From Mycobacterium sp. E1747 (lineage in GTDB: Bacteria; Actinomycetota; Actinomycetes; Mycobacteriales; Mycobacteriaceae), in NCBI RefSeq assembly GCF_001667775.1, contig NZ_LZJI01000174.1, forward strand, positions 1 through 38,821: a DNA stretch of 38,821 nt, in the 5' to 3' direction. The position numbers and the translations under genes are program-made. Position 1 is the stretch's first letter. Every line of letters starts with the position of its first letter. This document shows positions 1 through 5,927 of this stretch, in pieces. The notes under the pieces are model-generated. The model was not told the DNA's origin and did not search any database. It was given only the letters and a program-made list of their open reading frames with translations.

Positions 1-28
1 GGTAGCCGGTGCCCGCGAAGCCGAGCGT

Positions 29-72
29 TCCGGCGCCGTTCTCCGATGCGATCGCCGTAGGATCGCCGGCCG
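29..72 (+). repeat. 44-bp inverted repeat, left copy
   Basis: Bases 29-72 are the exact reverse complement of 439-482. Identity falls off immediately outside (mismatches at 28/483 and at 73/438). On the plus strand it encodes [14 protein letters not shown] in the PPE register; read the other way it encodes the [12 protein letters not shown] part of the PPE-PPW tail. Confidence 0.95.
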
Positions 73-214
73 TGGCGATCGCACCGACCAGCGTCGCGCC
101 CGCCCCGGCTCCCGCCTCGGCCCCCGTGTCTGCACCCGCTCCGACCGCGACGACGGTCGCCAGTTCCGCACCGCCCGCCCCGCCGCCGCCGCACGCCGCG
201 GGCTTCGCGCCGCC

Positions 215-1483
215 CTACGTCATCGCCCCACCCGGCATCGGGTCCGGCTCGGGGATGAGCACCGGCGCCAGCTCCAGCGCCAAAAGAAAGGCGCCGGAAC
301 CGGATAGCGCGGCGGCCGCAGCGGCCGCGGCCGCACGCGGACAGGCCAGGGCGCGACGGCGCAGGCGCGCGACGCGGCACGACCACGGTGACGAGTTCGC
401 GGACATCAACGTCGGCGTCGACCCGGATTGGGGCGCCCCGGCCGGCGATCCTACGGCGATCGCATCGGAGAACGGCGCCGGACCGGGCGGCGGGGCGGGC
501 GCCGGCAGCGGCGCCGGTGCGACGGCCGGCGGGGGCATGCCGGCCAGGCCCGCGAGCCCGGCGAAGCCGGCGACAGCGCCGAAGGGGGCGGCCGCGAGCA
601 GGACCGCGGGGGCCAGCAATTCCGGCTGGCTGGTGAAGATCTCGAGGATGTGCGTCGGCCAGTCGAACAGCATGAGTTGGACGATGTACTGGAACGCCAG
701 CGCCGGATTGTGCACCAGGTAATAGCCGAACTGCTGGAAATCCTCGAGCAATTCCAGCGCCCGAACGACCCAGAAGAGCGGGTCTCCCGCATTGGTATAG
801 GCGTCGTACGGCAAGCCGTTGACGGTGCCCTGTGCGGGGTTCCAGTTGATGCCGAGGTTCCTCAGGATGTTCGCGATGAAGTCGTCGAGCGGGTTGTCGA
901 TCGTGGGGTCGTGTATACCGCCCGAATCTTGCGTGCTGGCATCGGATTTCACTATCGTCGGCGCGGGGTCGGTTTGCGGCGTCGACTCCACCGCCGCGCT
1001 GGACACCGCTTGGTAGGTGGTCATGGTGGTGGCCGCCTGTACCCACATCCGCGCGTAATCGGCCTCGTTGACCGCGATCGGAACCGTATTGATGCCGAAG
1101 AAATTCGTCGCCACCAACGCTCCGTGGACGGCGTGGTTGGCAGCGAGTTCCGGCAGCGTGGGCATGGCGGCCAGCGCCGCGGTGTAGGCGACCGCGGCCG
1201 TCTCGTGTTGAGCGGCGGCCGCCGCACTGTGCGCACCGGCCTGACCCAGCCACGCCAGGTAGGGCGCGTGCGCGGCCACATACGATTCCGCGCTTGGCCC
1301 CTCCCACGAACCAGCCTGGGCCGCGGCCAGGACGCCGGTGAGTTGCGCTGCGGCCGAAGCATATTCGGTGCTCAGTTGGGACCATGCCGCCGCCGCCGCG
1401 AGCAGCGACGCCGGGCCGGGGCCGCTGCTGAGCAAGGCGGAGTGCACTTCCGGTGGCGAGGCCATCCAGATGGGCGCCGTCAT
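215..1483 (-). CDS. PPE family protein (PPE3-like), C-terminus disrupted by an inversion
   Basis: The N-terminus is a typical PPE domain of about 180 residues: it opens [18 protein letters not shown], carries the Pro-Pro-Glu at residues 10-12 and has the usual Ala-rich helices. PPE proteins are surface or type VII secreted mycobacterial proteins. A good SD (GAGGAG) precedes the ATG. The place at the end of the block, next to an Rv0276 homologue, matches ppe3 (Rv0280), which lies beside ESX-3 in M. tuberculosis. After about residue 349 the ORF leaves PPE sequence and reads an antisense, low-complexity tail (polyalanine, Arg-rich) to a TAG at 215. The expected PPE-PPW C-terminal region is present on the opposite strand, between two 44-bp inverted repeats. 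The present product of 422 aa is therefore truncated and altered; the ancestral length would be about 535 aa. Confidence 0.9.
   Translation of the reverse strand: MTAPIWMASPPEVHSALLSSGPGPASLLAAAAAWSQLSTEYASAAAQLTGVLAAAQAGSWEGPSAESYVAAHAPYLAWLGQAGAHSAAAAAQHETAAVAYTAALAAMPTLPELAANHAVHGALVATNFFGINTVPIAVNEADYARMWVQAATTMTTYQAVSSAAVESTPQTDPAPTIVKSDASTQDSGGIHDPTIDNPLDDFIANILRNLGINWNPAQGTVNGLPYDAYTNAGDPLFWVVRALELLEDFQQFGYYLVHNPALAFQYIVQLMLFDWPTHILEIFTSQPELLAPAVLLAAAPFGAVAGFAGLAGLAGMPPPAVAPAPLPAPAPPPGPAPFSDAIAVGSPAGAPQSGSTPTLMSANSSPWSCRVARLRRRALACPRAAAAAAAAALSGSGAFLLALELAPVLIPEPDPMPGGAMT
439..482 (-). repeat. 44-bp inverted repeat, right copy
   Basis: Partner of 29-72. It lies inside the PPE ORF, which runs through it in frame ([14 protein letters not shown]). 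The two copies bound a 366-bp core, 73-438. Exchange between them would switch the C-terminus of the PPE protein. Confidence 0.95.
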
Positions 1484-1515
1484 AGGTACTCCTCGGGCTG
1501 GAGGTCTTACCAGGC

Positions 1516-1551
1516 AGAGGAGAGCTTAATGAAAATGATTTCCGTTATCAA
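1516..1551 (-). promoter_or_regulatory. PPE promoter with Zur-type box in the spacer
   Basis: On the minus strand, TTGATA (1551-1546) and TAAGCT (1528-1523, TANNNT type) are separated by exactly 17 bp. The transcript would start near 1516, about 33 nt before the PPE ATG. The spacer is filled by an AT-rich dyad, 1527-1547, with core TGAAAATGATTTCCG. This matches the actinobacterial zinc-repressor box (TGAAAATGATTTTCA) at 13 of 15 positions. A repressor bound there would occlude RNA polymerase. ESX-3-linked genes are known Zur targets in M. tuberculosis, which fits a PPE3 homologue. Confidence 0.65.
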
Positions 1552-1575
1552 GCCGGCGGCGGCGCCGCGAACGCG

Positions 1576-2493
1576 CTAGACCAACGGGCGCCCCGTCCTG
1601 ATCCGGCGGTCGACGTCGGCCAGCAGGACATTGAACGGAAACCGCCGAATGAACCGCGGCAAGCACCGGTTCACCAGCGCGAGCGCCGCGATGAGCCGGT
1701 CGAAGCGCCGTTGCATGCCGGCGTCCCAGGGCAGCCGCATCTCGTCGCGGAACCGCTGCGGCAAGAAGCCCGTGGTGATCAGCAGAGCCAAGCTGTCGGA
1801 GGCGCGCTGCAGACGGCGCGGCAGCGTCAACCCCGGGATCCGGCTCGCGGCGATCGGATAGAGGTACTCCCGCACCGCGTCGTCGATGTGAACCTTGGCC
1901 AGCGACTCCTGCCAATACCGGTCGAACGCGGCGCGGTCCGGTGGCCACATCTCCGGCGGCACCTGCAACGTAGTGGCCAGCGCCATGCCCTCGCGGTAGT
2001 GGCGATCGGCGTTCTCGCCGTCCAGCTCGCCGACGAACATCCGGTAGATGTCTACCCCGCCCTTGTACAGGCAGGCCCCCACCCACAGCTGCAGGTCGGG
2101 ATCGAAAGCGTGGTAGCGCACCGGACTTTCGGGGGTCGAGTAAACCTGCGCGTGGGCCCGGTTCACCGCCCGGCGGAAGGCGTCCTTCTGGGCATCGCTG
2201 CCGTTGGTCGCCACGGCCAGATACGTGAACGTCGTCCGCGCCCGCTTGATCGGATGCAGGTCGACCCGGCCGCTTTCGACGCGACTCTCCATGACGCCGT
2301 AGCCGACACCGGGGCGCGCCAACTGCATGACGACGTTCGCCGGGCCGGCCAACAGCGCGACACCCATCAATCCCTCGTCGATCCCCAGCGCCCGCCTGCG
2401 CCGGCCCCCCCGTGCGGGGGATCGCCGTGGGGCATCGGCGACGGGGCGCTCGACGTGCCGGACCGGCTGGTGAACAGCCTCGTGTATGGCCAT
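1576..2493 (-). CDS. Oxygenase MpaB family protein (DUF2236), Rv0276-like
   Basis: A 305-aa soluble protein of the MpaB/latex-clearing-protein-like DUF2236 family, whose characterised members are b-type heme oxygenases. Visible family features include a GPANVVMQLARPGVGYGV stretch near residue 60, HPIKRARTTFTYLAVATNG, an RAVNRAH segment, and WVGACLYKG followed by YREGMALA. The start chosen is the ATG at 2493 (MAIHEAVHQPVRH). An upstream extension in the same frame crosses the divergent TetR gene and is not credible. Length and position match Rv0276 of M. tuberculosis (306 aa as recalled). It is divergent from the TetR gene across about 90 bp with a small dyad, so that regulator probably controls it. 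Substrate unknown. Confidence 0.85.
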   Translation of the reverse strand: MAIHEAVHQPVRHVERPVADAPRRSPARGGRRRRALGIDEGLMGVALLAGPANVVMQLARPGVGYGVMESRVESGRVDLHPIKRARTTFTYLAVATNGSDAQKDAFRRAVNRAHAQVYSTPESPVRYHAFDPDLQLWVGACLYKGGVDIYRMFVGELDGENADRHYREGMALATTLQVPPEMWPPDRAAFDRYWQESLAKVHIDDAVREYLYPIAASRIPGLTLPRRLQRASDSLALLITTGFLPQRFRDEMRLPWDAGMQRRFDRLIAALALVNRCLPRFIRRFPFNVLLADVDRRIRTGRPLV

Positions 2494-2532
2494 GGTCAAA
2501 CCCCTCACCCCGGCGCCGCCCGAAAATGTGCG

Positions 2533-2542
2533 AACGATCGTT
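2533..2542. promoter_or_regulatory. Dyad between the mpaB-like gene and tetR (candidate operator)
   Basis: AACGATCGTT is a perfect 10-bp palindrome in the divergent intergenic region. A TANNNT -10 candidate (TATTGT, 2549-2554) lies just downstream towards the TetR gene, so a bound repressor would cover that promoter. Short palindromes occur by chance, so the evidence is positional only. Confidence 0.35.
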
Positions 2543-2586
2543 TCCTGATATTGTCGCGGCCACGCCGTGGTGTCAAGATGGTTCGC

Positions 2587-3240
2587 ATGAACGAGACCTC
2601 GGGCGCGCGGCCGTATCGCGGCGTCGAGGCGCCGCAGCGACTGGCCACGCGCCGCAATCGGCTGCTGGCCGCGGGCCTGGAGCTCCTCGGGGCGGAGCAG
2701 CAGATCATCTCCGCGGTCACGGTCCGCGGCGTGTGCCGCCAGGCCGGCCTGGCGGCACGGTATTTCTACGAAAGCTTCGCCGATAAGGACGAATTCGTGG
2801 CGGCCGTGTTCGACTCGGTGGTCGCCGAGCTCGCCGCCACCACCCAGGCCGCGGTGGCGGCGGTACCCGCGCACGAGCAGACGCGCGCGGGGATGGCCAA
2901 CATCGTGCGCACCATCGCCGACGACGCCCGCCTCGGGCGCCTGCTGTTCAGCACGCAGCTGGCCGATCCGGTGATCGTGCGCAAGCGCGCCGAATCCAGT
3001 GCGCTGTTCGCAATGCTGTCCGGCCAGCACGTCGGAGACGTGCTGCGAGTGCCGGCGAACGACCGCATCAAGGCCGCGGCGCACTTCGTGGTCGGCGGTG
3101 TCGGGCAGACTATCAGCGCCTGGCTCGCCGGCGACGTTCGCCTCGAACCGGAGCAGCTCGTCGATCACCTGGCCGCCCTGCTCGACGAGCTCGCCGAGCC
3201 CAACCTCTACGGACTCACCGAGTCGCGCGCGGACTCCTGA
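2587..3240 (+). CDS. TetR/AcrR family transcriptional regulator (Rv0275c-like)
   Basis: About 217 aa. The N-terminal TetR DNA-binding domain is clear: RLATRRNRLLAAGLELLG, then TVRGVCRQAGLAARYFYESF, ending in DKDEFVAAVFD. The remaining 140 residues form a helical ligand-binding domain (VVGGVGQTISAWLAGDV near the end). The ATG at 2587 is used; an in-frame ATG at 2578 would add three residues. It is divergent from the MpaB-like gene and in the position of Rv0275c, so it is probably a local repressor of that oxygenase and of itself. The effector is unknown. A strong hairpin follows the stop codon. Confidence 0.85.
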   Translation: MNETSGARPYRGVEAPQRLATRRNRLLAAGLELLGAEQQIISAVTVRGVCRQAGLAARYFYESFADKDEFVAAVFDSVVAELAATTQAAVAAVPAHEQTRAGMANIVRTIADDARLGRLLFSTQLADPVIVRKRAESSALFAMLSGQHVGDVLRVPANDRIKAAAHFVVGGVGQTISAWLAGDVRLEPEQLVDHLAALLDELAEPNLYGLTESRADS

Positions 3241-3248
3241 CGCGCGGT

Positions 3249-3286
3249 CTCACCCCGGGCAGGTGGTGCGCCACCTGCCCGGTGAG
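3249..3286 (+). terminator. Strong hairpin downstream of tetR
   Basis: A 12-bp perfect stem (3255-3266 with 3271-3282) has a TGCG loop, and an outer 4-bp CTCA/TGAG extension after a 2-nt bulge. It begins 8 nt after the TetR stop. There is no U-tract, as is common for mycobacterial terminator-like hairpins. It may also stop the convergent membrane-protein transcript. Confidence 0.55.
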
Positions 3287-3453
3287 CGAGAAGTCGCTCA
3301 GGGCGCTCGAAATGTGTTGCTGCAGATGGGCTTCGGAATTGTGCCGGCTCAGCTCGTAAGCCAAGAACGAGACAAAGACTCGGCCGCACGCCCTGCCTCT
3401 CTTCCTTCGGTTGAGGCCCGGCGCAGCCCCCGGCAAGCCAAACCCGCACCGCC

Positions 3454-4002
3454 TCACGGCAATAGCGGAAGATCCCACAACCGCATCCCGGGATCCAGCA
3501 ACCAAAATCGCTCCATGGTCAGTCGCATCAGCCGCAGCGCGCTGATGACCATGAAGGCCGCGAGTGGCAGCTCGATCAGCAGCCTGGTGGCCATCGACAG
3601 CCAGAGGTCGTTGGGGCCCGCGGTCATCAGGTCGAACCACGCGTCGCACACCAGGAGCACCCCGGTGGTGAACGCGGCCGGAATCAGCACCTGACGACGC
3701 AGGTAGCCGAGGAGCGCGGTCGCCACCATGAACGCCATCAACAACACGTCGAAGCCAACCCAGGTAAGGGGCCAGTTGTGCGCGACGTAGTTCTCCGGCA
3801 GCGTCGTGGACAGATATCCCAGCCACGGGATCATCACCGCCGAGCCACCGCTCATCAGGCTCAGTCGGATGCGTCGCACGCGGGCCAGGAAGAGCGGGTC
3901 GATGACGTCGCTCACGGGTTGTTCCAGCCGCGAGATGAGCTGCCGACGCTGCTCGGGAGTCAGGGCGGCGATCTGCGCGTCGGTCAGGATGCCGTCGGTC
4001 AT
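3454..4002 (-). CDS. Hypothetical membrane protein, four predicted TM segments
   Basis: 182 aa. A soluble N-terminus rich in Ala, Glu and Arg (TDAQIAALTPEQRRQLISRL) precedes four hydrophobic stretches: near residues 48-68, 81-103, 107-129 and 136-160. A short amphipathic tail follows. The start ATG overlaps the stop of the upstream VOC gene as ATGA, so the two are translationally coupled. I do not recognise a family. It has no counterpart that I recall between Rv0274 and Rv0275c, so it appears to be an addition to the locus. Coupling suggests it acts with the VOC enzyme or is co-regulated with it. Confidence 0.7.
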   Translation of the reverse strand: MTDGILTDAQIAALTPEQRRQLISRLEQPVSDVIDPLFLARVRRIRLSLMSGGSAVMIPWLGYLSTTLPENYVAHNWPLTWVGFDVLLMAFMVATALLGYLRRQVLIPAAFTTGVLLVCDAWFDLMTAGPNDLWLSMATRLLIELPLAAFMVISALRLMRLTMERFWLLDPGMRLWDLPLLP

Positions 4003-4583
4003 CAGCGACCGGCGGCCACCGAAGGTCGGCGGTCCACCGCGGTGCGGGGTACGGCCTGCGCATCACTGGAATCGAATTCCTTGACCCAGCAAGCGAATTC
4101 GAGGGTAATGCCATCGGGGTCCTGGAAGTAGAACGACCGGACGTACACCCCGGCGTGCACAGTCGCGGACACCTGCATCGGGCTCTCGTCATGATTCAGC
4201 ACCGGGCCGACCCGCACACCTTTGTCCTTGAGCCGCTGGCGGTAGGCGTCGAACTTCTCGGCCGGCACGTGGAATGCCAGGTGGTTCATGGTACTCACCG
4301 CGCTGGTGATGTCGCCGATGCCGGGGATGGCGCCCGGCGACGAGATCCCCGGCACCCGGTCGGGGGCGTTGGCGAACCAGAAGAATGCCACGCAGTCACC
4401 GTTGCCGGCGTCGAAGAAGAAGTGCTGGCCGGAGCCACCGGGCAGGTCGAGCGACTTGATCAACGGCATGCCGAGGATGTTGGTGTAGAAGTCCACGGTG
4501 CGGGCCATGTCCGAACACACCAGCGCGACGTGGTTGATTCCCCCGAGTTCAAATTCCGTGTTGGTGTTTCGCGGCTTGATCAT
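4002..4583 (-). CDS. VOC family protein (glyoxalase/extradiol dioxygenase fold), Rv0274-like
   Basis: 193 aa, as in Rv0274. Two beta-alpha-beta-beta-beta modules are visible: the first from GGINHVALVCSDMARTVDFY, the second from TMNHLAFHVPAEKFDAY to DPDGITLEFACW. Candidate metal ligands are His18, His101 and Glu162, the usual VOC positions. The family includes glyoxalase I, ring-cleaving dioxygenases and epimerases, so the reaction cannot be assigned. The start ATG at 4583 follows GGGAG; longer in-frame readings overlap the divergent hydrolase gene. It is divergent from the alpha/beta hydrolase with a dyad in the 83-bp gap. M. tuberculosis has a TetR gene (Rv0273c) in that gap; this genome does not. 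Confidence 0.85.
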   Translation of the reverse strand: MIKPRNTNTEFELGGINHVALVCSDMARTVDFYTNILGMPLIKSLDLPGGSGQHFFFDAGNGDCVAFFWFANAPDRVPGISSPGAIPGIGDITSAVSTMNHLAFHVPAEKFDAYRQRLKDKGVRVGPVLNHDESPMQVSATVHAGVYVRSFYFQDPDGITLEFACWVKEFDSSDAQAVPRTAVDRRPSVAAGR

Positions 4584-4623
4584 CGCGCGACTCCCCTCGG
4601 TCCCCGGCTGGAATCCTGGCCAA

Positions 4624-4646
4624 GATGTGATTCTGAATCTAACATC
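4624..4646. promoter_or_regulatory. Composite dyad between VOC and hydrolase genes
   Basis: Nested inverted repeats lie in the 83-bp divergent gap: GATTC-T-GAATC (4629-4639) flanked by GATGT (4624-4628) and ACATC (4642-4646). The region is much more AT-rich than the genes on either side. It looks like an operator for a dimeric repressor serving both genes. No regulator gene sits here. Confidence 0.45.
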
Positions 4647-4666
4647 AGCAGGAGTTTTCTTTCGAG

Positions 4667-5827
4667 ATGTCGAATGCCAACAGGGCCGCAGAAATGACTC
4701 CTCACATCGGTGCCGCAGGGGTTGTCCGCGAGTTCGTCGGGCTACCGTCGCGCACCGCCGGACGCGCCGGGGCGGGTGGACATCCTTGCCAGGGGCTCTA
4801 CCACCGCGGGGTGGGCCGCAAACCGAAGGTGGCGATGATCGCCACGCACTATCAGATCGACTTCTGCGAGCACTACCTCGCCGACTACATGGCCACCCGC
4901 GGCGTCGGCTTCCTCGGCTGGAACACCCGGTTCCGTGGCTTCGAAAGCAGCTTCCTGCTGGATCACGCGCTGGTCGACATCGGCGTCGGGGTGCGCTGGT
5001 TGCGCGAGGTACAGGGAGTGGAAACGGTTGTGCTGCTTGGCAACTCGGGTGGTGGGTCGCTGATGGCCGCATATCAGTCGCAAGCGGTGGAACCGAACGT
5101 GACCCCGCTGGACGGGATGCGGCCCGCGGCGGGCCTGACCGAGTTGCCCGCCGCGGACGGGTACGTGGCCGCCGCCGCCCATCCCGGCCGACCCGACGTT
5201 TTGACGGCCTGGATGGACGCCGCCGTCATCGACGAGAGCGATCCCGTGGCCACCGACGCCGACCTGGACCTGTTCAACGACCGCAACGGACCGCCGTATT
5301 CGACGGAGTTCCTCGACCGCTACCGGCGCGCGCAAACCGCGCGCAACCATGCCATCACCGACTGGGCCGAGACGGAGCTCAAACGCGTTCGCGCGGCGGG
5401 CTTTTCCGACCGCCCGTTCAGCGTCATGCGCACGTGGGCCGATCCGCGCATGGTGGACCCCGGTATCGAGCCGACGAAGCGTCAACCGAACTCGTGTTAT
5501 GCCGGGCGCCCGGCGAAGGCGAACCGCTCCGCGCACGGCATCGCCGCGGCCTGCACCCTGCGCAGCTGGTTGGGCATGTGGAGCCTGCGGGTCGCGCAGA
5601 CCCGTGCCGAGCCGCACCTGTCCCGAATCAGCTGCCCCGCGTTGGTGATCAACGCCGAGGCCGACACCGGCGTCTTTCCGTCCGACGCCCAACGGATTTA
5701 CACCGCGCTCGCCAGCGCCGACAAGTCGCAGGCGTCGATCGACTCCGACCACTACTTCACCACTCCTGGCGCCCGCGGCGAGCAGGCCGACCTGATCACC
5801 AGGTGGATCACCAAGCGGTTTCGCTGA
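4667..5827 (+). CDS. Alpha/beta hydrolase (Rv0272c-like)
   Basis: 386 aa. An alpha/beta-hydrolase core begins near residue 53 (KVAMIATHYQIDF). The nucleophile elbow is GNSGG at 125-129, with Ser127 as candidate nucleophile. The acid is probably the Asp of NAEADTG and the base the His of DSDHYF near the C-terminus. There is no signal peptide. The ATG at 4667 has an AGGAG about 12 nt upstream; a second ATG at 4694 (MTPHIG) is an alternative start. It lies 100 bp upstream of fadE6 on the same strand, as in M. tuberculosis, which suggests a role in acyl or CoA-ester metabolism. Substrate unknown. Confidence 0.85.
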   Translation: MSNANRAAEMTPHIGAAGVVREFVGLPSRTAGRAGAGGHPCQGLYHRGVGRKPKVAMIATHYQIDFCEHYLADYMATRGVGFLGWNTRFRGFESSFLLDHALVDIGVGVRWLREVQGVETVVLLGNSGGGSLMAAYQSQAVEPNVTPLDGMRPAAGLTELPAADGYVAAAAHPGRPDVLTAWMDAAVIDESDPVATDADLDLFNDRNGPPYSTEFLDRYRRAQTARNHAITDWAETELKRVRAAGFSDRPFSVMRTWADPRMVDPGIEPTKRQPNSCYAGRPAKANRSAHGIAAACTLRSWLGMWSLRVAQTRAEPHLSRISCPALVINAEADTGVFPSDAQRIYTALASADKSQASIDSDHYFTTPGARGEQADLITRWITKRFR

Positions 5828-5854
5828 CAGCCGCCACCCGGTGACCCCCATGGT

Positions 5855-5876
5855 CAACCAACCGACCGGTTGTTAG
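5855..5876. promoter_or_regulatory. CAACCG-type dyad upstream of fadE6
   Basis: CAACCG-AC-CGGTTG (5859-5872, by the inner arms) sits in the gap before fadE6, preceded by CAACCA. The 9-mer AACCAACCG also occurs, on the other strand, in the dyad upstream of fadE5 (about 32000). A shared fatty-acid regulator is a reasonable guess; binding is not shown. Confidence 0.4.
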
Positions 5877-5927
5877 TTTGGAAGGTGCTTGGCCCAGACA
5901 GAACTCGAAAGCATGGGAAGGCGACCA

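Larger units (their letters stand above)
1..482 (+). other. Inverted PPE-PPW C-terminal coding segment
   Basis: Plus-strand reading from about position 30 gives PPE sequence: [14 protein letters not shown], then a Pro/Ala-rich linker, [15 protein letters not shown], polyalanine, [24 protein letters not shown] and ASENGAG. This is the conserved C-terminal region of PPE-PPW proteins. It lies on the strand opposite to its own N-terminus. Bases 28 to 1 read on the minus strand continue it as TLGFAGTGY, which holds the Gly-Phe-x-Gly-Thr motif of that subfamily. So only 73-438 (366 bp) is inverted relative to a functional gene, and both junctions fall inside the repeats. Restoring the orientation gives 485 residues up to the repeat plus 9 to the window edge, leaving about 40 for the PxxPxxW tail. 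The apparent ORF from the GTG at 9 is not a gene in its own right. Confidence 0.85.

Noticed and set aside
9..722. Open plus-strand frame of 237 codons starting at GTG 9
   Set aside because: It is the inverted piece of the PPE gene plus the antisense of the PPE N-terminal part. Only the part up to about 482 has meaning, as the displaced PPE-PPW region.
1711..2586. Long upstream extension of the TetR frame
   Set aside because: It runs antisense through the MpaB-like gene. The TetR domain begins only after 2587.
3241..3453. Minus-strand frame that looks protein-like (SEAHLQQHISSALSDF) between tetR and the membrane gene
   Set aside because: No start codon with an SD, no recognisable homology, and its end coincides with a strong RNA hairpin at 3249-3286. 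Treated as noncoding.
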